Positions 1 to 10,256 of a DNA stretch of 64,000 nt are shown piece after piece. Location: positions 682,001 through 746,000 of the forward strand of contig JAOANU010000004.1 in assembly GCA_034387635.1 (NCBI GenBank). The letters are read 5' to 3'. Position numbers and translations under genes: made by a program. Within the stretch, counting starts at the first letter, position 1; the number at the start of each line of letters is the position of its first letter. This DNA is from Rhodosporidiobolus odoratus. Taxonomy: Eukaryota > Basidiomycota > Microbotryomycetes > Sporidiobolales > Sporidiobolaceae. The notes below the pieces were generated by a model. The model worked only from the letters and a program-made list of their open reading frames with translations. It was not told the DNA's origin and ran no database searches.

Positions 1-176
1 CTCAAGACATTCCACTCGTGCCTCGCCGCGTAATCGACGTTGTGTCCAACTTCCCACAACTCCTTCCGTGCGCGTCCGGCATGCTCGTTCGCGTAAAGGA
101 TGTGTTGACGAGCGGCGGCGTGGTCGACGTCGTTGAGCCAGTTGTCGTTGACAGAGGGATTGCGGTGCCAGGACAT
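1..176 (-). CDS. Hypothetical protein, 5' part only (runs off left edge)
   Basis: On the minus strand an ATG at 174-176 opens a frame that stays open to the edge of the window, about 58 codons. It begins M-S-W-H-R-N-P and is rich in His, Ala, Arg and Asn, with an A-N-E-H-A-G-R-A-R-K-E-L-W stretch that looks helical. The pattern of alternating Ala/His and aromatic-acidic positions recalls the internally repeated protein just upstream, so the two may be distant tandem paralogues; this is an inference from a few residues. No family is recognised and the 3' end is outside the window. Confidence 0.45.
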   Translation of the reverse strand, partial: MSWHRNPSVNDNWLNDVDHAAARQHILYANEHAGRARKELWEVGHNVDYAARHEWNVL

Positions 177-607
177 GGTGTATCGACTCAGAGTGGCAGT
201 CTTACTGCAGTGCGTGTGGGGAGCAGGCCAACAGTGCTGGTCGAGCGGCAAAGGGACTGCAGAAAGGTCCGCGGACCCTTTCCGCCTGATTCCTGTTGCA
301 ATCCTTGTCCGCGGTACTGTACGCTTCGTTATTTGCTTGCGCCACTGACCAACCACTGACTATCTGCGACCCCGGTCGTAATGGCAGGCTCCGCATGCCG
401 TCACTCTGCTGAGGGAGACGAAGAGGAGATGCGGCCTGTCCTGCCAGCCTTCCCAAGTCCGCGAGGACTATGATTTGCACATTACTGACAACGACTGATC
501 AACAGCGGAAGGTGATAAACGAACGAAGAAGAGTGTTACATGCCCGCAGAGGGCCATCAAGAACGAGAGAACGCAATACGGAAGGGAAAGGGAGGGAGGG
601 AGTCCGC
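177..607. other. Intergenic, 431 bp
   Basis: This gap lies between the truncated gene at the left edge and the 3' end of the next minus-strand gene. It should hold the promoter of the truncated gene and the 3' UTR of its neighbour. The short open frames here lack codon bias or family resemblance, and I see no RNA gene. Confidence 0.5.
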
Positions 608-1580
608 TCAGAATCTGCTGTAGTAATGCTCATTCCTGCCACCGCCACCGTGGTTCCCGTCACGGTCATGGTAGCGCTCACCCATGTACGCGAGTCCAGC
701 GACCGCAGCGCTGACGCCGGCGGCGAGGGCGCCGGCCTCGACGAGACGGTGTCCAACGTGCATAGCGTTTCCGCCGAAGTTACCGTAGCCATCTTTGCCC
801 AGGGAGTGGGCCTCGACGGGGTCAGGTTGGCTCTTTAGGACCTTGACGGGGCCCGACTGTGAGGCGAGACCACAGACAGGCAAGGGGGGAGGTCAGCGGT
901 AACTATCAGACGATACAAAGGTAAAACAGGCGAGACGAACGGTGGGTGGGATTTGCTTGAATTTCTTCTCCTGCTTACGCGCCTATGTGCACGAAGTACA
1001 TGTGAGTGAGGCACTTGATGTCGAAGGAGGGCCGATGACTGGACAGAAAGCGTGCTTACCTGGCGCTCGAAGTCGGCCCGCCAACGATCGAAGTTCTCCT
1101 GCGTTTCGCGGCGCCACTCATCCCTGCCAGCCGAGCTGCGGAGAGCCTGTTTCTCCTGATTGACCGCCCAACGTGCGCTTCCTCCCGCGTCATAGATATC
1201 CTCGCCAGCTTTGCGGAACAGCTCCGCAGCTTTAGGGTCTCTGGGTTGATAAGTGGAGTCTTGATCATGAGCCTGCGGGCACGAGAGACTTGTGAGCTAC
1301 GGATTCGACTGCAAAAAGCGCCTGGGGTAAGCGATAAAATACTGACATTCCGCAGGAAATTGTCACGCCAGTGATGCAAGTTATTCCTCGTCTCATCGTA
1401 CCACTCCTTCTTGCCTTCCGGCCTAGCAAACCCCTCGTACTCCTCATGGACAGCCTTAAGAGTCCCGCGTGCCGCGTTCTTGGCGTACTCGCCAGCCTGA
1501 TGAATCAACGCCGCATCTTCAGGGTCTTCGGCTCTGCCGAGAGAGTGAAGTGAATAGCGCCGGGAGATCATGTGGCTCAT
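608..1580 (-). CDS. Small hypothetical protein with two exon-encoded internal repeats
   Basis: Three exons join without a frame break: 1580-1347, 1272-1060 and 856-608, giving 231 residues. Exons 1 and 2 each encode a version of one unit of roughly 60 residues: a D-P-x-D/A-A segment, then A-G, and a closing E-W-x-x-E-T-x-x-N-x-x-x-W-R-x-x-F block. Both junctions fall between codons, as expected if the unit spread by exon duplication. The C-terminal exon has an Ala-rich hydrophobic helix (A-G-A-L-A-A-G-V-S-A-A-V-A-G-L-A) and a Gly/His/Asp-rich tail. The ATG at 1578-1580 was chosen because the open frame upstream has no ATG; a second Met follows three codons later. I do not recognise the family. 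A membrane- or stress-associated role would be a guess. Confidence 0.6.
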
Positions 1581-1906
1581 GTGCGCTGTCGAAGTGAACA
1601 GTGGGAGGAAGAGAAGCTTAAGAGGGGCCACAACGTGTGAGGGGCAGACGTCCGCGGAGGGATAACGGGGGGGCTATGTCAGCGTTGAGAACCTGCCGGA
1701 TTTGTGCCGGATGGTCGTCAGGATGACCAGATGAGCATAGGACAGGCAGAGGTGGAGGATGGCCCTCAGGATAAGAGAAGGCAGAAGCGGATTGGAGGGT
1801 CGACTCTTGCCGCGAAAGCGCGCGCTACCTTGAAAAGATAACTGCGTACATTCCTTTTAAGCACAAGGGTGTCTGTTTCCGTATTGCTACAGTCCTGATG
1901 AAGTAC
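1581..1906. other. Intergenic, 326 bp
   Basis: This is the gap between two minus-strand genes, expected to hold the promoter of the repeat protein and the 3' UTR of the membrane glycoprotein. No further gene is seen. Confidence 0.5.
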
Positions 1907-3624
1907 CTATCGCCGCTCGTGGAAGTCGTCTGGATCCGCCAACGTCGCATCATGGGGCAGGTCCAAGAATGATGTTGAAGTCCAGTCGCGCGAGGAGCGA
2001 CCGCCGCTGGTAGCAATGGAGGCACGATGCGGCGGTTGATGGATTAAAGATGGGGCATGCAAGGAGGAAAGGGGCGGACTGGAAGTCGAGGGCGGATGAT
2101 TGGAAGGAGGGAAAGCAGAGGGTGCCGAGTTATAGTGGTCGTAGGAATACTGAGGAGCAGAAGTAGCAGGATAGGCTGCGATAGAAGACGAGTGAGCAAA
2201 GCGAGGAAGAAAGCGAGAGAGGCGCCATACGGTAAGGGCTGTGGTTCTGAACGGGCGCGTAGCCGGCTCTGCTGGTGCCAAAACCGTACGTCGAGGGCGG
2301 GCTCTCCTCGAAGCCTTGGTAATCTCCCGATCTTGCTTTCTCCGCTTCCAGAGGCTTGATCAGTGATCCTTGCATCGTATTGACGTCGGTACGTCCCGGA
2401 AACCAATTCGACTCGGCGTCCCATGTCGAGGCGGATTCGCGCGAAGCTTCATGTCGCGCCGGTGGTGGTTCCCGTTCTCGAGCGCGACGACGCTTCAGGA
2501 TCAGCCAGACTGCCACCCCAAGGGCGAGCAAAGCACATGCGCCCCCGAGCCCAGCGCCCAGACCGACAGCGAGGGGGGTGTTGATGCCGTTGGAAGATGG
2601 AGGCGAGGAGGAAGAGGGCGAGCTTGTCGCGGAAGGCAGCGTAGGGGTAGCGGTAGTGTTGCGAAGCGAAGTGGGAGGTACAGCACCGTTGAAGTCGGAA
2701 CTGTGAGAGGGACAGGTCAATGCTTCCCGTCAAGGCAAAGCAAGGGAAAAGTGGCTTACGACCACAGGTAGTTGGACCCTGCTGGAACACTGTCAGTGTA
2801 GTTGAGATAATCGATCTGACCTCAGATAGACATCAGTTTGCGGGTGTCTAAGCAGAGAACGATGTGGACGAACGGCTATTCCTCTCTCAACCTGGTCCGG
2901 CTCAACTCCGAGCACCAAGGTATGCTGACCTGCAGGTATTCCTTCGATTCTGCGAAAAGTAGAGACACGGGTATAGGTCAAGCATGAACTCCAGAAGAGG
3001 AATCGGGCCAAAGCGCACTGGCAGAGTTTGGCATTAAGTCGATATGGTCGCCTGTTGCTTTGTGATCCCGCGAACCACCATCCCCAGAGCCCTTCTGGCT
3101 CTTCCACATCGCCGATTTCCCGCTCTAGACGACAGGAAAACACGCCGTGGCCGGCATTCTGCAAAAAAAGCATAAAGGTGCGGAAGAAGAACGGCAATGG
3201 CGGAGCAGGCGACGTAAGGGGCGAAGGGAGACAACAGCGACCGCATGTAGTAGCGTAGGAGTGGGATCAGAATTGGGCGATAGAAGTCGATTCCACGGAG
3301 TCAGTGGCCGTACCCCGAAGGAAGGGAAAAAGTGGGGGAGAAGCTCACGGTATCCCCGTACAGAGCAGCTCGAGTTCCTGCAATGCAGTCGCTGTCAGCA
3401 TCTCAGGCTACCTTTCTGAGTAGAAAAGTGGGAAAGGGCTCACCGGTGAAGGTGAAACGGGCCTGACACCCGGTTGTATTCGACGAGTTGTTCCCTCCGC
3501 AACTGGTAAAGGTGCCGCCAAGCCACGCGCTGGCGTTGTAAGTCCCGGACTCGCCCTTGTAGCTCTCCCACGGTCCAGTGTAGATGACGGATGAGTCGGC
3601 GTCGTCGATCGTACGGTTCGACAT
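1907..3624 (-). CDS. Single-pass membrane glycoprotein with N-terminal jelly-roll domain
   Basis: This has the fungal architecture of a beta-sandwich ectodomain, Ser/Thr stalk, one membrane helix and a basic cytosolic tail. The first exon starts at the ATG 3622-3624 with an I-D-D-A-D-S-S motif followed by Y-T-G-P-W and several N-x-S/T sites. Later short exons give F-T-F-T-G-T, L-Y-G-D-T, P-A-G-Q-H-T-L and I-D-Y-L-N-Y, which are the conserved strands of this domain in basidiomycete proteins. Around 2,500-2,720 come a Ser/Thr/Pro stalk, a helix rich in G-A-G-L-G-G and L-L-A-L-G-V-A-V-W, and K-R-R-R. The tail ends at the TAG 1907-1909. The role is unknown; wall sensing or binding of surface sugars is plausible from architecture alone. 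At least six exons are needed, and the borders of the small middle ones are uncertain. Confidence 0.72.
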
Positions 3625-4071
3625 CGTTCCGATTTGACGGAATTCTTGGTTCCGAGGAGGCGGGAGAAGGCGGCGAACGCTGGGTATGCCTGACTGAGAG
3701 GTCGCACGCAGGCAGTGAACGCCCTACACAGCCAGAGGACGATCGACGAACAGCAGTAATGGACCAGACGAGGCGGGAAGCGGGGTTTCAAAGAGGGAGG
3801 AGCCAGCCAAGTCGAGTCGGAATTTGGCGAACAGTGTGCGAACGGTGTGCGAGCGTTCCGCGAACCGCTACGGCGTAGAGCAGGAGATCCAGCGGAGAAG
3901 TCCGGAGGTTAGCCACTCGAACAACGCAAGCGGCGAAAGAAAGTCTCGCAACCAAGAGGAAGAAAATTGCGGTCGATCCGTTTGTGAAGCCTGCTGTCTG
4001 CTCCCCGCCTCCCATGGACTGCACACGAGTGCAGGAGACTGTATACTTCGATGTCATGGTTGGTATCTGCA
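3625..4071. promoter_or_regulatory. Intergenic, 447 bp, upstream of the membrane glycoprotein
   Basis: This lies between the start of the glycoprotein gene and the end of SPT8, both on minus, so it should contain the glycoprotein promoter. No recognisable element or extra gene was found. Confidence 0.4.
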
Positions 4072-6317
4072 CTACGACTTCGTTTTGATCTCGGAAATGA
4101 CCAGATTTTCCGTCGAGGTTCCTTCCCAGCCTCGATTGCCTGAAGCGGTGAACAACCAGCGTGCAGTCGGGTCGACGTCTGAGATGGAGTAATGATGCAA
4201 GAGCCGGGGGAGATCAGTGAGGGTTATACCGGGACGGGTTTATGCGAAGGGAAGGAGGAGGAGGAGGAGGAGAAGGAGGAGGAGGAGGGCAAGCGGGCGT
4301 AAGCCGTCAGCGACTCTACGGACGCGAAGAGACCAAATCGAAGAAAAAGAATTGCAGGGAGCATCGAGTGATGAAGGACGTACGAAGACTGCTCACCGTC
4401 CCACCGTAATGCCCGCCGACAACCGTTGCTCCTCGTGGCATTCCCTTCCTCTCCCCTGCTTCCTTGACAGCTTCTTCGAGATCCCACGATCGCACGCAGT
4501 CCCAACTTGCGCTGAGCAGGTGTCGACCATTCGGGAGAGCGGAGAGAGCAGTAACGGGTCCGGTCGACGAGGGTAAGGTGAGAGTATGTGAGGGAGTTGA
4601 TGCCATCGGGGTGGAGGATGTCGTTCGAAGGTCGAAGACCTCAATCGCAGACGAGCGGCGGGCGATGTAGAACTGTGTACCGGATGGGGACCAGCAGGCC
4701 TGTACAAACGGATGAGGAAAGCATCAGTTTCGTACGAGACATTGTTCTACACGCCTGCTCGGAGACGACCAGGCTGAGTAGAAGGTGGGACGTACCGCTA
4801 CACATCGCCCATCAGCCTTCTTCGCACTTTCTCGCTCGCTCGCTTTTCCCGCAAACTTCCTGACCCAGCCTTGCTTTCCCTCCTTCGCGCGCCTGTCCCA
4901 AAGTAGTACTGTCCCATCCAGGCTCGTACTCAGGAAGATATCACTGCTCAGCTCTGAGAGGTCGTCGGTAGAGGCGAGAGGAACGGAAGCGGTGGGATCT
5001 GGCCTTGTCGGTAGGGCAGAATGTGGATTGCTGGAGGTTGACAAGGAGTCGACAGAGGGCAACGGAGGGACCGCATCTTCTTCTTCGCCGTCAGCATCCG
5101 CATCCGCATCGGCGTCTGCGTCCGCGTCTGCATCGGCATCGGCATCGGCATAGCCCTCGCCAAGCTCTCCTGCGGCTCCATCTGCACGAGCTCGTCCCGT
5201 GCTCGACTCGTCCGCCATGTCCACGTCGCCGCCGGTGCTACCAGCTGTCGAGGCGGAAGGGGCTTGGGTGGGTCGATAGCTGATAGACGAGATCTGGCCT
5301 CCATGAGCGTTGTATGCTCGAGTAGGAGAACCAGTATGTAGGTCCCATTGCTGCGAGAACGCGTGCTCAGTACGCTGGACAGGAGGCGTTAGACTGAGAA
5401 GTACGTACGAGTATTCGGCCATCCCAGCCTCCACTCAGGAAGGAAATCTGCCGTTGATCCAGTGCCAGGGCGGAAACGGCGGCTTTCGGAGCATGCCCTT
5501 GCTTCGAGCTCGCAGCTGACGGACGGAAGACGTGCCGAACTTGTCCTTCATCGTGCCGTGCCGTCCACAGGTTGATGGAGCCTTTCTACACGGACACACG
5601 GACGCACGCAGCGAAGGTCAATTGGGAAGGTCGGGCCCAGTCAGACGCATGCAAGGGAACGGAGCATACAGAGGTTCCACTCAAGCCCCACAGCTCGTCT
5701 GCCTGTACCGCCAAGCTGTATACCGCGCTCTGCGGCCCCAGTGCACTGGTCTTCATTCCAAACCTAGCCTTTGCCTGCTTTTCTTCCAAACTCAACCCGC
5801 TTTTTCCCCCACGGCCTGCGCCTAAGAGGTCGTCTGCCCATTCTCCCACTTCCTCGTTCTCCCAATATCCGCTAAGTACAGGCTGTCGAAGGTCGGTTCC
5901 TGGAGGGCGTTCATGTCCGCCTGGCTTCGAGGTGAGGTTGGGTACGAGAGGGTTGTCAATGCCGTTCCCGTTCAACGTGGGTGCGAGAGCGTATCGGCGG
6001 ATGTAGCCGTCGCTTCCTCCGGTGTAGAGATGGGAAGAGCAAGGCGGGGCGGCAAAGGCATGGATGTGGGCGGAATGGGGTATGGTGAAGACGGGATCAA
6101 TCGAGTAGGATGAAGCGGTAGAAAGGGCTGAGGGTGGAGAGCGGAAGTGAGCTTGTCTTGCGGTGACTGCCTCGGTGTAGGTTTGAGCTGACTGAGGGAG
6201 AGAAGGGTTGGAAGTCGAGGTGGGGAGATAGTCGACCAAGGTGGAGGGATCGGGTGAAGCGACTCCTCCCGCAGGTTGTGCTCCGCCGTTCAGCTGATCC
6301 CGTGACCGTTTCCCCAT
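4072..6317 (-). CDS. SPT8: SAGA complex WD40 subunit Spt8
   Basis: Spt8 is the WD-repeat subunit of the SAGA co-activator that contacts TBP in the nucleus. Five exons (6317-5670, 5585-5409, 5350-4796, 4699-4384, 4178-4072) join in frame to give about 600 residues, close to yeast Spt8. Family landmarks are in order: I-P-H-S-A-H-I-H-A with T-G-G-S-D-G-Y-I-R-R-Y; Y-S-L-A-V-Q with L-W-G-L-S-G; G-S-I-N-L-W-T-A-R-H-D-E-G; L-S-G-G-W-D-G-R; A-C-W-S-P; and the C-terminal A-S-G-N-R-G-W-E-G-T-S-T-E. An acidic insert contains about eleven Ala-Asp dipeptides encoded by a simple repeat. The last intron, about 205 nt, is long for this window and contains a purine-rich microsatellite. The start is the first ATG giving M-G-K-R-S-R-D. 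The exon 3 donor could lie six nucleotides earlier. Confidence 0.93.
4249..4289 (+). repeat. GGA-type purine microsatellite
   Basis: About 40 bp of nearly uninterrupted (GAG/GGA)n lies inside the last intron of SPT8. On the gene strand it is a CTC/TCC tract, so it could act as an extended polypyrimidine tract, but it lies about 70-110 nt upstream of the acceptor. Confidence 0.85.
5090..5152 (-). repeat. Ala-Asp coding minisatellite in SPT8
   Basis: Near-repeats of a GCNGAY hexamer encode about eleven Ala-Asp dipeptides in a row, followed by G-E-E-E-D. Third positions vary, so this is not a very young expansion. Length could vary among strains without a frameshift. Confidence 0.85.
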
Positions 6318-6813
6318 GCCAGCTAATAGCAGGTCTGACGACTTATGCGTGTGTGAGCAGTGTAATGTGGAATTGGTGAAAGTGAGGCGATCTTGTTTTG
6401 TGTTTCCCCTGTTCAACCTCGTTTCGTTGCGCCAACCCGTAAGGCTAGTCTACTAGATACACACCTGTTCTCCATTCTCGCCCTCAGTTTCCCCCTCCAA
6501 CCGCCGCCTTAGACTCAATATCGACTTTCTGCCCTCCACCTCCGAAAACTTCATAGCTCGCCGTCTCTCACCATCCTCGCCTCGTGGGTATTCTCGCACC
6601 CGCTCAAGCTGCGGAGACATGCTGGAAATATGGTCTCAAGGCTTAATCAGATGGGCGCAGAGGGGGATGAGCTAGGAACGGCCAGGCGAGCACGAGCAGG
6701 CGAATGGCCGGACCAGGCAGAAGTGGGCATCAGACCGAACGGGCGAGGGCTAGGACAAGTGCTGACTTAGGTCTGTCTGGGCGTCATTTGCCGTGTTTGC
6801 AGCGTTAGCTACC
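6318..6813. promoter_or_regulatory. Divergent promoter between SPT8 and RPS21
   Basis: About 496 bp separate the two start codons. The RPS21 side is pyrimidine-rich, as is usual for fungal ribosomal protein genes. A TTTGCAG 13-19 nt upstream of the RPS21 ATG could be the acceptor of a 5' UTR intron. Confidence 0.5.
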
Positions 6814-7374
6814 ATGCAGAACGACCAGGTACGCCCGTCTTCCTTATACTCGACTCGCGTCTGTCGAGGCGGGTCATTCGCTGCCACGCGCGCTGTGGTC
6901 GTGGTGTGCATACGCTGTCTGTCACAGTGCGCGATGGCGCCGACGCCCAGAGCGAGCTTGAATATACTGACCCCCCCTCTCCCCCACAGGGCCAAGTTGT
7001 CGACCTCTACGTCCCGCGCAAGTGCAGCGCTACCAACCGCCTCATCATTGCCAAGGACCACGCCTCGGTCCAGATCAACGTTGCCGAGGTCGACGAGTCC
7101 GGCAAGATGACCGGCTCCAACGTCGCCTACGCGTTCTGCGGTACCCTCCGCGAGACCGGTGACTCCGACGACTCCCTCAACAGGTGCGTCCTCCTCCCCT
7201 GCCTGGCCGAACCTTGTGCTCACGCTCTTCTCTTTCTCAGGCTCGCCACCAACGACGGTCGTGCGTTCTCCCCTCCATTCGACCGCCGCCTTCGTCGTTT
7301 TGTTTTCTTTTCGACTAACCTTACCTCTCCTCCCTCCCACAGTCCTCAAGAACACCTGGTCTTACTCTCATTAA
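6814..7374 (+). CDS. RPS21: 40S ribosomal protein eS21
   Basis: This is a small-subunit ribosomal protein of the cytosolic ribosome. Four exons (6814-6828, 6990-7183, 7241-7260, 7343-7374) join in frame to 86 residues, the normal length. The protein starts M-Q-N-D-Q and contains [14 protein letters not shown], the signature start of eS21, then [11 protein letters not shown] and E-S/D-D-S-L-N-R-L-A, ending [12 protein letters not shown] as in yeast. The first exon is 15 nt and the third 20 nt. The first intron, 161 nt, is the longest, which is typical of fungal ribosomal protein genes. Confidence 0.96.
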
Positions 7375-7660
7375 GAGGTTCCTGCGGCACCCTGGTTGTA
7401 ACGAATCTGGTATCAGCGGGCTGAGGTTACTCGGGATATGACGAGAAAAGGGAGCAGAAAGAAGTGAAGCAGGCTTTGGAGGGGGTCCGCTCCTCCCTTC
7501 GAGTAGAGAACGCTACACTCGCTTCATTTCCTATGCTAGCGTCAATGTCGCCTGGATCGATCAAGGCCGGATTCAACGCTTACTCCGTGCTTCCCTCATG
7601 CTCACGCCTCTTCTGATGTACGTCGGCTTCATCGCTCAACCTGCTACCGCCTAGGATGCC

Positions 7661-10075
7661 ATGGATCCGCCTCTCGCGTCTTCCTCCACTGCGTTCCCGC
7701 CGCCACGACTGTCCATCGAGCCTCTGCTACGAGACCTTCGATCGCCCACCATGTTGGAGTCCGACGACGGAGCGCTCTCACTTGAAGCGGACGGCGACGT
7801 GCACGGGGCGGATACTTCGAAAGAGTATGACAGACTTCGCAAAGGGTTCCTGGCATATTCCATTGCGAGCGAGGTGCGTCGTCTTCCTACAGATGTGGGG
7901 GCGGTTGTGAGCTTTCGCACGGCGACATGTCTGAAACCCGCTACTATTGCGCAGGTTTTCATCATCGTCTCTGGCACTCTCTTCCTCCCGGTCGTCCTTG
8001 AGACTTTCGCCCGCTCAAACGGTCGCCTTTCTCCCCAGCACGAGGCGGATTGCCCGCCATCAGGGGTGGACCCGGCAGCTGGAACTGAGGAAGACGCCCA
8101 GAGATGTGACGTTCAGCTGCTGGGGCTATGGATGGACAGTGGTGTGTTGGCCTCCGTCTCGCCCGCGGAAAAGGCTGACGGTAACCCTTTTCCCTTTCTC
8201 TCCTGGGCTCTCGCCTGGAATCGCAGCTTCGTTCTCCTTACTCACATATTCCGCATCAGTCCTACTACAAGCTGTGACCGTCATTTCGATGGGTGCCTTG
8301 GCGGATGACCGTACGGTGTTTTGATCGCTTCTCCTGTCCCGACACTTACACGTTCATGTACTCTTTCAGCCCACATCCGCCATCGTCTCCTCACGCTCTT
8401 CGCCTTCTGCGGGTCAGCCTCGACGATACTCTTTCTGCTGCTGCCTGAGAACAGCGTTCTATGGCCGCTCTGCACGCTACTGGCAGCGGTCGCCAACGTA
8501 TCCTTCGGCGTCACCTTGGTGTGCTTGAATTCGTATCGTGCGCTCTCCACCTTTCCCAATACCTGCTCTGTTAAACCCAGCTCACGAGATGCACCCTGTA
8601 GTGCCTGAACTCGGTCGAAGCTCGCCCGCTGCTCGGCGCGCCTACTCCTCTCTGCTATCAGCTCGCTCCGCCTACAACCGCCTACATGTTTCATCTTCAT
8701 CCTCCAGCAAAGACCTCCAATCCGCTTCGGACGTCGTCATGCGCACAGCCGACGCCTACAGTGCAGCTCGCGGCCTTGCTACAAGCCGTCTGTCTAGTCG
8801 AGCCATCGCTGCAGGCTATGCGGCTGGGATCGGAGCATTGGCGGCTTTGCTGCCGGTTGTGAGCGCATTAGGAGGCGGAGAGGCCGGGACGTGGCCGCTC
8901 AGGGTGGCGATTGCTGCAAGCGGAGTTTGGTGGTTGCTCGGGACCATCCGTAAGCTTCTGTCCGATCTTCTTTTCCTTCAAATCGCTGACGCTCGGTAGC
9001 GCTCTGCGATACCTATATACAGCTGCAGTCTACTGGCTACGCCCGCCTTCCCGCCGTCACGACGACTATCCCGAAGCTCTGCGAAACATCGCCTTGTCTT
9101 CTCAGGTCAAACAGGGTTGGCAAGGGCTCGGAAAGATGCTTGGCGAGTGGAAGAAGCTGCCGCAGACTTTCGTCTTTCTGGCTGCGTGGTTCGTCCTGAG
9201 CGATTGTATGTTCCTTCCCTCTGTGACATCAAGGCAAGAGGCGGCGAGCGGCCTTCTCAATCTCGTTTGCCCTATCTTGCCTTCGGCAGTGGAAACTGCT
9301 TACTTATCCTCCGCTGCATGAACTTCTTGCGCAGGCTTCGCTACGCTTACCTCTACGGCCATGCTCTTCGCCAAGACCTCTCTGGGCCTCTCCACTTCCT
9401 CCTTGATCCTTATCGCCATTCTCACCCCTCTCAGCGGCATCTTCGGTGCCATCGCCTTCCCCCTACTACAGAAGCGAGGCTTCGCGCGTAGTTCTTCGGC
9501 GTCAGTGTCTGCCGCGAGGCCAGTCATACTCACGAACCACCACATGCTCCTTCTCCTCGTCGCTTCTTCCGCCCTCGTCCCCCTCTGGGGCGTCCTCTCC
9601 CTCCGTTCCCCAGCAGAAATGTTTCTCCTCGCATGCGTCTTCGGTGCCCTCTACGGCTCCTTCCAATCCTATAGTCGGACCTGTTTCGCCGAATTGGTTC
9701 CCGCGAGTCAGAGTGCGAGATGGTTTGGGTTGTACTCAATTACGGACAAGAGTAGTAGCTTCCTTGGGCCGGCGTTGGTGGCGGGGATCACGAACGCCAC
9801 GGGGCAGGTACGCTGTGAACTGCTTTGGTTCTCCTTGTATCGAGGCTAAACATCCTTTTTCACATGTTTCTTCGCAGATCCGTCATGGATTCTACATCAT
9901 TCTTTTCCTCCTCGTATTGGCTCTACCGATACTCGCAAAGGTTGACATGAAAAGCGGGAGTGCGGCTGCGGAAGAGTACGACCGAGAGGCGAAGACTGCC
10001 GCTGGAGGAGCGGGGACGGCGGAGGAAGAGGAGCCTTTGTACAGCCAGGACGGAGATGAGGAGCGAGGGCTGTAA
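7661..10075 (+). CDS. ATG22: Vacuolar amino-acid effluxer Atg22
   Basis: Atg22 is a major-facilitator-type protein of the vacuole membrane that exports amino acids released by autophagic breakdown. The start is the ATG at 7661 (M-D-P-P-L-A). After a soluble N-terminus ending K-G-F-L-A-Y-S-I-A-S-E, an intron leads into F-L-P-V-V-L-E-T-F-A-R-S-N-G, the conserved first membrane segment. Further family blocks are V-T-L-V-C-L-N-S-Y-L-P, S-R-A-I-A-A-G-Y-A-A-G, L-P-Q-T-F-V-F-L-A-A-W-F, S-Y-S-R-T-C-F-A-E-L-V-P and G-L-Y-S-I-T-D-K-S-S-S-F-L-G-P. About seven introns interrupt it. The acidic C-terminal tail (E-E-E-E-P-L-Y-S-Q-D) ends at 10075. It converges on SND2, with only about 180 bp between stop codons. 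Confidence 0.92.
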
Positions 10076-10256
10076 CAGAGGACGATTGCATCACGTATCT
10101 CCTGACACCGTTCGGCTTAGCTACAAGCCGTTTTCAGACATCGCTGCGCTTATTCGACTCCTCGACAGACCCGAGTCTCCAGCGGGAGATTGATTTGCGA
10201 CTTGCAACTTTTCTAGCACGATACATACTGCTTTACTACAACCCGACCACAACCTT

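Noticed and set aside
3788..4072. Separate small minus-strand gene after SPT8
   Set aside because: The upper end of this frame overlaps the SPT8 stop region and the rest has no coding character; it lies in the 3' UTR and intergenic gap.
4224..4384. Ser-rich alternative C-terminus of Spt8 using an acceptor near 4,316
   Set aside because: The acceptor at 4,179 restores the conserved A-S-G-N-R-G-W end of the family, so the Ser-rich frame is the microsatellite read as codons.
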